A stretch of DNA of 64,000 bases. Origin: Pigmentiphaga aceris. GTDB taxonomy: Bacteria > Pseudomonadota > Gammaproteobacteria > Burkholderiales > Burkholderiaceae_B. Made by a program: the position numbers and the translations under genes. The DNA lies in contig NZ_CP043046.1 of the NCBI RefSeq assembly GCF_008119665.1, positions 3,038,001 to 3,102,000 of the forward strand, given 5' to 3'. Positions 35,255-44,375 of the stretch are shown piece after piece. A model generated the notes under the pieces. That model saw only the letters and a list, made by a program, of their open reading frames with translations. It did no database searches and had not been told where the DNA came from. Each line of letters begins with the position of its first letter. Positions within the stretch are counted from its first letter, which is position 1.

Positions 35255-36194
35255 GATCAGGGCCGCACCTACTACCGTGAAAACCGACCTGAGCAACGAT
35301 CTGAATTTCTTCGTATTGCTTGCCCGCCACGGCAGTTTGTCTGCCGCTGCGCGCCTGCTCGACATCACGCCGCCTGCCGCGACCAAGCGGCTTGCCTTGC
35401 TGGAAAGCCGGCTGGGCGTGCGGTTGGTGAACCGCACCACGCGCAGCATCAGCCTGACCAGCGAGGGGGAAACCTATCTGCAGCACGCGACGCGCATTCT
35501 CAGTGATGTGCAGGCGATGGAAGATGCGGTGAGCGGCGGGCGGGCGTCCCCGAAAGGCTTGCTTCGGGTCAACGCTACGTTGGGCTTCGGCCGCACCACC
35601 ATTGCACCGCTGGTGTCCGACTTCGCCGCCAAGCACCCGGACGTCGAGGTGCTGTTGGACGTATCGGACCGCCCGGTAGACCTCGTGGAAAGCGGGTTCG
35701 ATCTGGGCATTCGGTTCGGCGCTTTGCCGGACAAACGCCTGAACGCACGCCGGATCATGTCCAACCGGCGTTTTCTGTGCGCGTCACCCGGCTACCTGAA
35801 AAAGCACGGCACGCCTCAGACCTTGGCCGATCTGGCCCGGCATCGTTGCATCATCCACCGGCAAAACGATGACGCCTATGGCATCTGGCGTTTCATGCGC
35901 GGTGAAAACAGCGAAGTGATCAAGGTGCAGGGCAGCTTGTCGAGCAACGATGGTGACATCGTGCTGGGCTGGGCCTTGGACGGCCACGGTATTTTAATCC
36001 GGTCAGAATGGGATCTAGCCAAATACCTGGAAAGCGGCAGATTGCGTGTGCTGCTGCCTGAATTCGAATTACCCGCTGCGGATTTGTTCGTTTATTACGC
36101 CAATCAGCGAAATCAGTCGGCGCGAATACGCGTTTTCATTGATTTCCTAGTGGAACATTTCGCCAACACACCCGCGAAACAGAGGGTGAAATAG
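35253..36194 (+). CDS. LysR-family transcriptional regulator (probable tarD regulator)
   Basis: 313 residues. The HTH is at about 20-75 (GSLSAAARLLDITPPAATKR) with the family linker LLESRLGVRLVNRTTRSISLTSEGE, followed by an effector domain that includes VEVLLDVSDRPVDLVESGFDLGIRFG. This belongs to the large DmlR/TtdR-like CrgA group, several of which sense C4 dicarboxylates or tartrate. It diverges from tarD and a palindrome covers its start codon. An effector of D-tartrate is inference from context. Confidence 0.93.
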   Translation: MIRAAPTTVKTDLSNDLNFFVLLARHGSLSAAARLLDITPPAATKRLALLESRLGVRLVNRTTRSISLTSEGETYLQHATRILSDVQAMEDAVSGGRASPKGLLRVNATLGFGRTTIAPLVSDFAAKHPDVEVLLDVSDRPVDLVESGFDLGIRFGALPDKRLNARRIMSNRRFLCASPGYLKKHGTPQTLADLARHRCIIHRQNDDAYGIWRFMRGENSEVIKVQGSLSSNDGDIVLGWALDGHGILIRSEWDLAKYLESGRLRVLLPEFELPAADLFVYYANQRNQSARIRVFIDFLVEHFANTPAKQRVK

Positions 36195-36351
36195 GGTCCA
36201 CTTTTGCGCCGTGACATTGCCTGTTGTTGGGTGAACACGGTGTCAGAAAACTTGATGGTAACTGTGCCAGAATCGCGTCGTTTTCGCAGGTCTTGAACCT
36301 GAGAAACCCCTGCTGCTACCTGCATAATCCGTCACCCAAGAGTGTTAGGCC

Positions 36352-38232
36352 ATGTCCTTGAAATTTCGCCACAAGATCCTGCTGGCCGCTGCAGTCGTGG
36401 TCGTTGCGGCTTTCGCATCGTTTGCGGTTTACAACGATTATCTCCAGCGTAAATCGATCACCCAGGATATTGAATCCTCGGTCGCCCAATCCGGCGCGCT
36501 GGCTGCCACCAGTATTCAAAGCTGGCTGAGCGGAAGAATTCTGTTGCTGTCGAATCTGGCCGAAAACGTTGCGCAACGAGGCAGCGACGCTGACCCGGCC
36601 GACCTGGTCGCCCAACCGTCGTTTACCTCGACGTTCCAATACACCTATATTGGCGACCAGAATGGCAAGTTCACCCAACGCCCGGACGACCCCATGCCGG
36701 CGGGTTACGACCCACGCAAACGCCCGTGGTACACCGCCACCGTTGAAGCCGGCCAGACCATTCTGAGCGCCCCTTATCTGTCATCGGTAGGCGGCTTGGT
36801 TGTCACCGTGGCCAGCCCCATCAAGTCGCAAGGCAAGATCACGGCCGTGGCCGGTGGTGATCTGAGCTTGGATACTTTGGTGAAAATCGTTGATGGCGTG
36901 GACTTCGGCGGCATCGGCCACGCGTTCCTGGTGAGTGAAGACGGCCTGATCATTGTCAGCCCGGACAAGCGCCACCAGATGAAGAACCTGAAAGAGGTCT
37001 ACCCGGGGCAAGACATCAAGCTTGGCAAAGCCTTGCATGAAGTGACCCTGGACGGCCAGCAACGCCTGTTGTCGTTCTTGCCGGTTGCCGGTCTGCCCTC
37101 GGCTAAATGGCTGGTGGGCGTGTCCATCGACAAGCAAAAAGCCTACGCGCCGCTTCAGCAATTCCGCAGTTCGGCGCTGCTGGCGACCTTGATTGCCGTT
37201 GTCGTGATTGCCTTGCTGCTGAGCGTGCTGATCAACGCGCTGATGCGCCCGCTGACGACCATGGGCCGCGCCATGCGTGATATTGCACAGGGGGAGGGCG
37301 ATCTGACCCGCCGCCTGACGGTGCACAGCAAGGACGAGTTCGGTGAACTGGGCGAGTCCTTCAACCGCTTTGTCGAGCGCGTGCACGTATCGATTCGCGA
37401 AGTGTCGTCTGCCACGCTGCAAGTGCACGACCTGTCGCGCCGGGTGGTCGATTCGTCCAATGCGTCGATTACCGGCTTCGATGAGCAAAGCTCGCGGACC
37501 ACCAGCGTTGCTGCGGCCATCAACGAACTGGGTGCAACCACCCAGGAAATCGCGCGCAATGCGTCGGATGCGTCCCAGCAAGCCAGCGAAGCACGCGGGC
37601 AGGCCGACGAAAGCCGCGCCGTGGTCGAGCAAACGATTGCTGCCATGGGCACCCTGTCGGGCAAGATCAGCAATGCACGCACGCAGATCGAACAACTGGA
37701 TGTGAGCACCGGCAACATCGGCCACATTCTGGAAGTCATCAAAGGCATTTCGCAGCAGACCAACCTGCTGGCACTGAACGCCGCGATTGAAGCAGCGCGT
37801 GCCGGCGAAGCAGGGCGGGGCTTTGCAGTGGTTGCCGACGAAGTGCGCAGCCTGGCACATCGCACGCAGCAGTCCACAGATGAGATCCACGGCATGATCG
37901 GCGCACTTCAGTCGCGTTCACACGCGGCCGTGACCAACATGAACGAAAGCCAGGCCAGCAGCGAAGCCAGTGTGGAAGTGGCCAACCAGGCGGGCAGCCA
38001 CTTGGTCAGCGTGACGCAGCGTATTGGCGATATCGACGGTATGAACCAGTCGGTGGCCGCTGCAACGGAACAGCAAAGCGCGGCGGTTGATACCTTGAAC
38101 GTCGAAATCAACCAGATCAACCTGCTGAATCAGCAGGGCGTGGCGAACTTGAATGACACCTTGAAGGACTGTGCGGCCTTGTCGGAACAGGCTGCGCGCT
38201 TGAAGCATTTGGTGGACAGCTTCAAGATTTAG
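36352..38232 (+). CDS. Methyl-accepting chemotaxis protein with dCache sensor
   Basis: 626 residues. TM1 is at about 9-29. A periplasmic double-Cache (PDC) domain spans about 35-270 with [20 protein letters not shown] and [17 protein letters not shown]2 is at about 272-298, followed by a HAMP domain ([20 protein letters not shown]) and the long coiled-coil signalling domain. The hairpin tip is the highly conserved [20 protein letters not shown] through [16 protein letters not shown]. No C-terminal CheR-binding pentapeptide is present. The dCache WYT element suggests amino-acid or small-organic ligands. It stands alone, followed by a hairpin. Confidence 0.95.
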   Translation: MSLKFRHKILLAAAVVVVAAFASFAVYNDYLQRKSITQDIESSVAQSGALAATSIQSWLSGRILLLSNLAENVAQRGSDADPADLVAQPSFTSTFQYTYIGDQNGKFTQRPDDPMPAGYDPRKRPWYTATVEAGQTILSAPYLSSVGGLVVTVASPIKSQGKITAVAGGDLSLDTLVKIVDGVDFGGIGHAFLVSEDGLIIVSPDKRHQMKNLKEVYPGQDIKLGKALHEVTLDGQQRLLSFLPVAGLPSAKWLVGVSIDKQKAYAPLQQFRSSALLATLIAVVVIALLLSVLINALMRPLTTMGRAMRDIAQGEGDLTRRLTVHSKDEFGELGESFNRFVERVHVSIREVSSATLQVHDLSRRVVDSSNASITGFDEQSSRTTSVAAAINELGATTQEIARNASDASQQASEARGQADESRAVVEQTIAAMGTLSGKISNARTQIEQLDVSTGNIGHILEVIKGISQQTNLLALNAAIEAARAGEAGRGFAVVADEVRSLAHRTQQSTDEIHGMIGALQSRSHAAVTNMNESQASSEASVEVANQAGSHLVSVTQRIGDIDGMNQSVAAATEQQSAAVDTLNVEINQINLLNQQGVANLNDTLKDCAALSEQAARLKHLVDSFKI

Positions 38233-38247
38233 GCAGGCGGATGCTGA

Positions 38248-38280
38248 CGCCCGCAGCCGGCCTGGACGGCGGTGCGGGCG
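38248..38280. terminator. GC-rich hairpin after the chemoreceptor gene
   Basis: CGCCCGCA (38248-38255) pairs with TGCGGGCG (38273-38280), with further GCCG/CGGC pairing inside. It lies 15 bp after the receptor stop and between convergent genes. The following sequence is only weakly T-rich (GCTTTGCTGT), so termination strength is uncertain. Confidence 0.55.
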
Positions 38281-38411
38281 GCTTTGCTGTCTGGTTTCAG
38301 CTGCTTGGGTTCGACCGCTCAAGGGGCGGCTGATAGTGGGTAATGGATGCCCGATCCCAGGCCGCGATTGACCACATCGTCGGTCAGCAAACAACCGACG
38401 ACATACCGCCA

Positions 38412-39359
38412 TCAATCCCGGCTCTTCTTATCCCACGATTCCACAATCGACTTCGCCAAGCTTCCTGAAGGCGTAAGCGTCATGGAATTAGGCAGATAAG
38501 CCGAGGCTCCCTCGGCCTTGTCGTTGATTGCCCAGCTGACATGGCTGATGTCGTTGCTTCGCAAAAAGCGCATCCACGCCTCGGTCTGCTCGCGATTGAC
38601 CTGCCCATCTCCATGCGCATTCACCGAACCCCATTCCGTCACGAACAAGGGCAGCTTGTTCTGCAGCGCCACTTTCGCCTTGTCGCGTTGCTGCTCGCCG
38701 TGCGTATCGGCGTAGAAGTGCAGGGCATAGGCAACATTGTTCGCGTTGATGGGCGCGCGTGACGCCACGTCCACATCCTGCGACCAGCCGGGTGTGCCCA
38801 CCACGATCAGGTTGTCTTTGTCTTCCGCCCGAATCACCTGAATCATGCGTTCCGCATAGGGCTTGATCGTGTTGTCCCAGGACACCTGCAAGGGCTCGTT
38901 GTAGATCTCGTAGATCACATGCCGGTATTGCCCGTACTTGCTGGCGATCTGGCGAAAGAAGTCTGCCGCCTCGACCTCGTGCAGCTCGGCCTCGTGCGAG
39001 TGCCAGTCGACAATCACGTACATGTCCTGCTCGATGGCCGCCTGAATGACCGCCTCGGTACGCGCCAGGTTTCCTACCGGATCGTCCAGATAACCACCGG
39101 CTTGCTCCACGCCCACCGGAATCCGGATGACGGACGCACGCCACTCGTCCTTCAAATGTTTGACGATTTCGCGCGTGTAGAACTTCTCGCCGCCCCAACC
39201 TGTGTTGCTCCAGAACAGGCTGACACCCGCCAGATTGGCAGGCGCATTGCCCGCCAGGACTTTGCCATTGGCCACGGACAGCGGACGAACATCTGCATAG
39301 GCCGGGCCGGACATGGGCGCAGCGGCAAGCAGCAGAAGTGCAAAAGCTAAAGACTTCAT
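38412..39359 (-). CDS. Glycoside hydrolase family 5 endoglucanase-like protein
   Basis: 315 residues from the ATG giving MKSLAFALLLLAAAPMSGPA, a signal peptide, so it is exported. It has the (beta/alpha)8 GH5 pattern: SVIRIPVGVEQAGGYL, MYVIVDWHSHEAE, the acid/base Glu155 in IYEIYNEPLQ, HFYADTHGE and the nucleophile Glu242 in LFVTEWGSVNAHGDG. It hydrolyses beta-1,4-glucan or a related polysaccharide. No carbohydrate-binding module or cellulose synthase gene is adjacent, so a role in exopolysaccharide trimming or plant cellulose attack cannot be distinguished. Confidence 0.92.
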   Translation of the reverse strand: MKSLAFALLLLAAAPMSGPAYADVRPLSVANGKVLAGNAPANLAGVSLFWSNTGWGGEKFYTREIVKHLKDEWRASVIRIPVGVEQAGGYLDDPVGNLARTEAVIQAAIEQDMYVIVDWHSHEAELHEVEAADFFRQIASKYGQYRHVIYEIYNEPLQVSWDNTIKPYAERMIQVIRAEDKDNLIVVGTPGWSQDVDVASRAPINANNVAYALHFYADTHGEQQRDKAKVALQNKLPLFVTEWGSVNAHGDGQVNREQTEAWMRFLRSNDISHVSWAINDKAEGASAYLPNSMTLTPSGSLAKSIVESWDKKSRD

Positions 39360-39607
39360 TGTGATCAGATCGGTCCAGTTGCGGGCCACCTAGGGCCGGT
39401 CTTGTCTTGTTGTGTAAGGACGAAGGAACGTTTCGTGCGCTTCTATCCAGGCGCCGACACATTGCCGGCGCGACATGCTTGTATCACGGCGACGCCGCAG
39501 TCTGACAGAGTCGCCCGAGCATGGCACGAACGAGGGGTTGCACGCACATGGCCACACGCCTTTTGCGCAACCTCGTCCATTGCACCGCTGTCCGCAGGAA
39601 GTCTGAA

Positions 39608-40051
39608 ATGCCCATCCCTATTGAACGACGCCGTTCTCGGCTCGCCGTTGCCGTATATAAATTATTCGATCCCATTCCTTTCGGCATGTTCGTCGGTGCA
39701 TTGATTTTTGATGTGGTCTACGCCAAGACCGGCGAATTGCTGTGGATGAAAGCGGCCGCATGGCTGATCGCCATCGGGCTGATCTTTGCAATCATTCCTC
39801 GTCTGGTGAACCTGGCACTGGTCTGGTTTCCTGCCAGAAAGCCGGATTCGGCAGCACTGAAAATCGACTTTTTCCTTAATTTCCTGGCCATCGTCGCGGC
39901 CATCTTCAACGCGTTCGTGCACAGCCGCGATGCGTACGGCGTAATGCCTGCCGGCATGTGGCTGTCGATTGCCACGGTAGTGCTGTTGTGCGTGGGGAGC
40001 GTGGTTCGAACCTCATACGAATTCGATCTTGAGGAGCGCGGCCATGACTAA
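39608..40051 (+). CDS. DUF2231 membrane protein, copy 1
   Basis: 147 residues from the ATG giving MPIPIERRRSRLAV, with four hydrophobic segments. Landmarks are LFDPIPFGMFVGALIFDVVY, WMKAAAWLIAIGLIFAIIPR, NAFVHSRDAYGVMPAGMW and VVLLCVGSVVRTSYEF. DUF2231 is an uncharacterised inner-membrane family. The conserved His in FVHSRDAY could bind heme or quinone, but this is inference. The stop overlaps the start of the dehydrogenase gene by 8 bp (ATGACTAA), so the pair is co-translated. A near copy of the pair follows at 42251. Confidence 0.85.
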   Translation: MPIPIERRRSRLAVAVYKLFDPIPFGMFVGALIFDVVYAKTGELLWMKAAAWLIAIGLIFAIIPRLVNLALVWFPARKPDSAALKIDFFLNFLAIVAAIFNAFVHSRDAYGVMPAGMWLSIATVVLLCVGSVVRTSYEFDLEERGHD

Positions 40052-41405
40052 GTTCTTGCAATTGTCCGAGCGGAAGTCTTCGCATAAGTTCCATCGCAGG
40101 CCCTTGATGCTGAGCGCGCTGTCGGTGTCGCTGGTCCTGGCCTTGTCGGCGTGCAGCGAAAAAGCTGCGCTTGATCCTGCCCAGCAGACGGGTGCGCAGC
40201 CGCCGCTGCCGGAAGCGAAGAACTTTCTGATTCCGCCCATGCAGGTACCCAAGGGCGTGGGCTGGGAAAACGGCCGCATGCCGCGTGTAGCCGAGGGTCT
40301 GAAAATCGAAAAGATCGCGGGAAATCTGCTGCATCCGCGTCAATTGCTGACCTTGCCCAACGGCGACGTGCTGGTGGTGGAAGCCAACAGCCCCGGCACG
40401 ACGCCCGTGACCACCCCCAAGCAGCTGATTGCCAGCATCGTCAAAGGCAATTCAGGCAAAGGAGGGAAGGGCGGTAACCGCATCACCCTGCTGCGCCCGA
40501 AACCCGGCTCGGTTGAGTGGGAACAGCACGTGTTCCTGGAGAACCTGAACTCGCCGTTTGGTGTGCAGTTGATTGGCGATTCGCTGTATGTGGCAAACAC
40601 CGACAAGATCATGAAGTACCCCTATGTGGCCGGGGCGACGCGCATCAACGATGCCGGCACCGAATTCGCAGACCTGCCCGACACGCTGAACCATCACTGG
40701 ACCAAGGCGCTGCTGGCCTCACCCGACGGCAGGAAGATGTATGTCGGGGTCGGGTCAAACAGCAACGTCGGCGAAAACGGCCTGGCCGTGGAATACCGCC
40801 GTGCGACCGTGCTGGAGGTCGACACCGCTACCGGCGCAAGCCGCATCTTTGCGTCAGGCCTACGCAATCCCACCGGCCTCGGCTGGGAACCCACCAGCGG
40901 CAAGCTGTGGGCCATCATCAACGAGCGTGATGAAATCGGGGCCGACCTGGTACCGGATTACATGACCTCGGTGCAAGAGGGCGGTTTCTACGGCTGGCCG
41001 TACAGCTACTTCGGCCAGCATTTGGACACCCGCGTGAAGCCGCAGCGCCCGGACTTGGTGAAGAAGGCCATCACGCCGGATTACGCGCTGGGTTCCCACG
41101 TTGCGCCCTTGGGCATGTGGTTCTACACCGGGTCCAACTTGCCGGCGAAGTATCAAGGTGGTTTGTTCATCGGTGAGCATGGCAGCTGGAATCGTTCGCC
41201 ACTGAGCGGCTACCGCGTGACCTATGTGCCGTTCAAGGACGGCAAACCTGCGGGCAAGGCTGAACCGGTGGTCACTGGCTTCTATTCGGAAGACGAAAAG
41301 GAACTGTACGGTGCGCCGGTGGGGGTGACCCAGGCGGCAGACGGAGCCTTGCTGTTTGCCGATGACGTGGGCAATGTAATTTGGCGAGTCAGCGCAGGAA
41401 ATTAA
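40044..41405 (+). CDS. Sorbosone dehydrogenase-type PQQ-dependent lipoprotein, copy 1
   Basis: 453 residues. The signal has a lipobox (LVLALSACSEK, Cys37), so it is a periplasm-facing lipoprotein. The six-bladed propeller of the glucose/sorbosone dehydrogenase family is seen as GLKIEKIAGNLLHPRQLLTL, FLENLNSPFGVQLIGDSLYV, NHHWTKALLASPDGRKMYVG, SGLRNPTGLGWEPTSGKLWA and EGGFYGWPYSYFG. Such enzymes oxidise sugars with PQQ. No PQQ synthesis gene is in the window. It is coupled to the DUF2231 gene before it, which could take the electrons (inference). A terminator follows. Confidence 0.9.
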   Translation: MTKFLQLSERKSSHKFHRRPLMLSALSVSLVLALSACSEKAALDPAQQTGAQPPLPEAKNFLIPPMQVPKGVGWENGRMPRVAEGLKIEKIAGNLLHPRQLLTLPNGDVLVVEANSPGTTPVTTPKQLIASIVKGNSGKGGKGGNRITLLRPKPGSVEWEQHVFLENLNSPFGVQLIGDSLYVANTDKIMKYPYVAGATRINDAGTEFADLPDTLNHHWTKALLASPDGRKMYVGVGSNSNVGENGLAVEYRRATVLEVDTATGASRIFASGLRNPTGLGWEPTSGKLWAIINERDEIGADLVPDYMTSVQEGGFYGWPYSYFGQHLDTRVKPQRPDLVKKAITPDYALGSHVAPLGMWFYTGSNLPAKYQGGLFIGEHGSWNRSPLSGYRVTYVPFKDGKPAGKAEPVVTGFYSEDEKELYGAPVGVTQAADGALLFADDVGNVIWRVSAGN

Positions 41406-41456
41406 GCAGGAACTGGGTGCGCAGGTAGATGCCTGCGTGCCTTGTTGAATGGACAG

Positions 41457-41494
41457 CGCCTGTTTCTTCGGCTTCGGAGAGCAGGCGTTTTTTT
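41457..41494 (+). terminator. Intrinsic terminator after dehydrogenase copy 1
   Basis: CGCCTG (41457-41462) pairs with CAGGCG (41482-41487) and is followed directly by seven T (41488-41494). A smaller hairpin, CGCAGG/CCTGCG (41420-41425, 41432-41437), lies just upstream. Together they separate the first dehydrogenase module from the DUF4265 gene. Confidence 0.85.
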
Positions 41495-41566
41495 GTCCGC
41501 ACGTTCGCTGAAAGTGCATTGCCTGGTCTGAACGCCAGGAACAACGGCCATGTTAAAAAAACGGCC

Positions 41567-42082
41567 ATGATGAACATGGACGCTGTGGAGCACCTTATGG
41601 CCGATGATCGGACAGCTGAGCTTATTCGTGTATATGCCGGAAAGAATGCGAAAGGCGCGGTATATGAAGAACTGCCAGCTAAGAAAATTGATGCGCACAC
41701 ATATGAACTGCTTTCATCTCCGGGCTTGGCCTTGAACCTGGCACGCGGCGACATCGTATCGCTGGAAAATCCGCAGACACACGCCGAGGTGCTGAAGCGC
41801 GGCGGGAATTTCTGCATCCACATCTACGGTGAGCACATCGCACCAGAGCGGCTGCAGATGCTTGAGGCAGGCGTTGCCAGCGAGCTGAACGGCACGCTGG
41901 ATGGCGTCTATAAAGGGAATCTGTCGTTTGCTGTTCCTGCGCGAAATGGCATGGACAAGATTGCAGATTTCTTCGATGCGTTTCGTGAGCAAACCGGCGT
42001 GCAGTGGTATTACGCAAATATCTACAAGAATATCGATGACATAGACGATGAAACGCTGCTGAATTGGTGGCTGGATAGCTGA
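41567..42082 (+). CDS. DUF4265-like small protein
   Basis: 171 residues from the first of three close Met codons (41567, 41570, 41576). No ideal ribosome binding site decides between them. It has an alpha/beta mixed fold without signal or membrane segment. The segments LIRVYAGKNAKGAVYEELPA, GLALNLARGDIVSLENPQTH and AEVLKRGGNFCIHIYG match the DUF4265 pattern (a strand-rich first half and a GN-x(2,3)-I strand). The C-terminus is acidic (NIDDIDDETLLNWWLDS). Function is unknown. It sits between two copies of the DUF2231/dehydrogenase module and may have been inserted during or after the duplication. Confidence 0.78.
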   Translation: MMNMDAVEHLMADDRTAELIRVYAGKNAKGAVYEELPAKKIDAHTYELLSSPGLALNLARGDIVSLENPQTHAEVLKRGGNFCIHIYGEHIAPERLQMLEAGVASELNGTLDGVYKGNLSFAVPARNGMDKIADFFDAFREQTGVQWYYANIYKNIDDIDDETLLNWWLDS

Positions 42083-42250
42083 CTGGCAATCGGTCTACGC
42101 AAACAAGCAAGTCAAATGATGCAATTCAACAGGCAGAATGCCAAGTTGCGTCAATCGTTACCAGACTACTGATTCGGGTATGGGTGTCAGCGGGTAGACA
42201 GGCAGGGCGTTTCACCATGTTTGCATATCAATGCAGGCAGGGATTTACCC

Positions 42251-42766
42251 ATGACACCCAACACAAGCTTGAATAACGGCCCAGCGGCAAGGACAACGCC
42301 GCATGTAGTTAAGCCGCATACAGTTCAGCCACATGCAGTTCACCGCCGTTCACGACCGGCCACCGTGCTGTTCAAACTGCTCAACCCCATGCCATTCGGC
42401 TTCTTCGTGGCCGCCCTGATTTCCGACATCGTTTACTACCGCACCGGTGAGTTGATGTGGATGAAAGGCGCGGCTTGGCTGATCGCAGCCGGGCTGGTAT
42501 TGGCCATCATTCCCAGGCTGATCAACCTGGTACAGGTGTGGTTCCCGGGGCGGAATCACGTGGCGGGCGCGCAGCGTTTGGACTTCTTCGTGAACCTGCT
42601 GGCAATCGTGGCTGCCATCTTCAACGCGTTCGTGCATAGCCGCGATGCCTATGCCGTGATGCCCGAGGGCATGTGGCTGTCTGTCGTTACCGTCATCTTG
42701 CTTTGCGTGGGAAATGTCGTTCTGGCTTCGCACGAATTCGACGTTCAAGAGGTTCGCCATGCATAA
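42251..42766 (+). CDS. DUF2231 membrane protein, copy 2
   Basis: 171 residues from the ATG giving MTPNTSLNNGPAARTT. It has a longer polar, His/Pro/Thr-rich N-terminus with repeated VKPHTVQPHAVH-like elements, then the same four-segment membrane domain as copy 1 (LLNPMPFGFFVAALISDIVY, FVHSRDAYAVMPEGMW). The stop overlaps the following dehydrogenase start by 8 bp (ATGCATAA), the same arrangement as in copy 1, which shows that the whole two-gene module was duplicated. Function is unknown. Confidence 0.85.
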   Translation: MTPNTSLNNGPAARTTPHVVKPHTVQPHAVHRRSRPATVLFKLLNPMPFGFFVAALISDIVYYRTGELMWMKGAAWLIAAGLVLAIIPRLINLVQVWFPGRNHVAGAQRLDFFVNLLAIVAAIFNAFVHSRDAYAVMPEGMWLSVVTVILLCVGNVVLASHEFDVQEVRHA

Positions 42767-44105
42767 GCTGAAGCCAACCAAACACAAAGCAATTTGGCTA
42801 AGCGCACTGTCTGTCAGCGTGATGTTAGGCCTGAGCGCATGCAGCGAAAAGGCGCAGGTCGATCCAGCCAAACAGCTTGGCGGCGATCCTACTTTGCCAG
42901 CCGCAAAGAACTTCCTGGTGCCGCCCATGCAGGTACCAGACGGCGTAGGCTGGGCCGCAGGCAAAACCCCCAAGGTCGCGGCTGGGCTGAAAATCGAGCA
43001 AATCGCCTCTGGTCTGATGCATCCCCGGCAGCTGTACACACTGCCGAATGGCGACATTCTGGTGGTCGAATCCAATGGCCCGGGTACCGAAGCCGTCACC
43101 ACGCCCAAGCAGCTGATTGCTGGATATGTGAAGAACCAGTCGGGCAAAGGGGGGAAGGGCGGTAACCGCATCACCCTGCTGCGCAAGCCGGCGGGTGCGG
43201 CTGGTAATGCCGGTGAATGGGAAAAACACGTATTCCTGGAAAACCTGCATTCGCCCTTCGGCGTGCAGTTGATCGGCGACACGCTGTACGTGGCCAACAC
43301 CGACAACATCATGAAGTACCGCTACGTGGCGGGCGAAACCAAGCTTAGCGACCCGGGTACGGAACTGACTGACCTGCCCAGCACCGTCAATCACCACTGG
43401 ACCAAAGCCTTGCTGGCGACGCCGGACGGCAAAAAGCTGTACGTGGGAGTAGGGTCCAACAGCAACATCACCGAGAACGGCCTGGCCGTCGAATACCGGC
43501 GCGCAGCGGTGCTGGAAGTCGATACCCAGTCGGGTGCCAGTCGCGTGTTTGCATCGGGCCTGCGCAACCCGACCGGGTTGGGCTGGGAGCCCCAGACCGG
43601 CAAGCTCTGGGCGATAGTGAACGAGCGCGACGAAATCGGTGCGGACCTGGTGCCGGACTATTTGACGTCGGTGAAAGAAGGGGGCTTTTACGGATGGCCG
43701 TATAGCTACTACGGCCAGCACGTAGACAGCCGCGTTATGCCGCAACGACCGGATTTGGTGAAGAAGGCCATCAAGCCGGATTACGCGCTGGCTTCGCACG
43801 TCGCACCGTTGGGCGTGATGTTCTATACCGGCAAGGGGTTGCCCGCGCAGTATCAGGGCGGTGCGTTCGTCAGCGAACACGGAAGTTGGGACAGATCGCC
43901 GCTGAGCGGGTATGAAGTCACGTATGTGCCGTTCGCCAATGGCGTGCCGTCAGGCCCGAAGCAATCGGTGGTGACCGGGTTTTACTCGGACAACCAGAAG
44001 GAGCTTTATGGCGCGCCAGTTGGGTTGACGCAATCTGCGGACGGCTCGTTGCTGATCGCGGATGACGTGGGCAATGCGGTCTGGGCCGTGAGCGCAGGCG
44101 GCTGA
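42759..44105 (+). CDS. Sorbosone dehydrogenase-type PQQ-dependent lipoprotein, copy 2
   Basis: 448 residues. Lipobox MLGLSACSEK (Cys28). The protein follows copy 1 closely over its full length (for example NERDEIGADLVPDY, EGGFYGWPYSY, PQRPDLVKKAI, EHGSWDRSPLSGYEVTYVPF). Differences concentrate at the N-terminus and in a short insertion after TLLRKPAGAAGNAGEW. Predicted PQQ-linked sugar oxidation in the periplasm. It is co-translated with DUF2231 copy 2 and ends before a perfect GC-rich hairpin. Confidence 0.9.
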   Translation: MHKLKPTKHKAIWLSALSVSVMLGLSACSEKAQVDPAKQLGGDPTLPAAKNFLVPPMQVPDGVGWAAGKTPKVAAGLKIEQIASGLMHPRQLYTLPNGDILVVESNGPGTEAVTTPKQLIAGYVKNQSGKGGKGGNRITLLRKPAGAAGNAGEWEKHVFLENLHSPFGVQLIGDTLYVANTDNIMKYRYVAGETKLSDPGTELTDLPSTVNHHWTKALLATPDGKKLYVGVGSNSNITENGLAVEYRRAAVLEVDTQSGASRVFASGLRNPTGLGWEPQTGKLWAIVNERDEIGADLVPDYLTSVKEGGFYGWPYSYYGQHVDSRVMPQRPDLVKKAIKPDYALASHVAPLGVMFYTGKGLPAQYQGGAFVSEHGSWDRSPLSGYEVTYVPFANGVPSGPKQSVVTGFYSDNQKELYGAPVGLTQSADGSLLIADDVGNAVWAVSAGG

Positions 44106-44116
44106 CATTGACATGG

Positions 44117-44150
44117 TTGCGGCGGCCCGAATTCTGTGTGGCCGCCGCAA
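44117..44150 (+). terminator. Hairpin after dehydrogenase copy 2
   Basis: TTGCGGCGGCC (44117-44127) and GGCCGCCGCAA (44140-44150) form a perfect 11-bp stem with a 12-nt loop, 11 bp after the stop codon. Only TCTCG follows, so it may be a weak or factor-assisted terminator. Confidence 0.6.
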
Positions 44151-44375
44151 TCTCGCGTCGCGCGAATGCACGAATCAGCAGCTTGGTGACACTGATCCAA
44201 TGACTGCCTGAACTGTTGACCGCACCAGATGTTGGATAATGTTCGCTTGGCACGTATCACTGTCACGGTACATGAGCGTGCCGACAATCACTCGCGCGAT
44301 CGGTCTCAATCTTGGCACCATCGAGTAGAGGCGTCATGAATGCACCAGGCGACCAACGGGCGCGGGAGACAGAAG

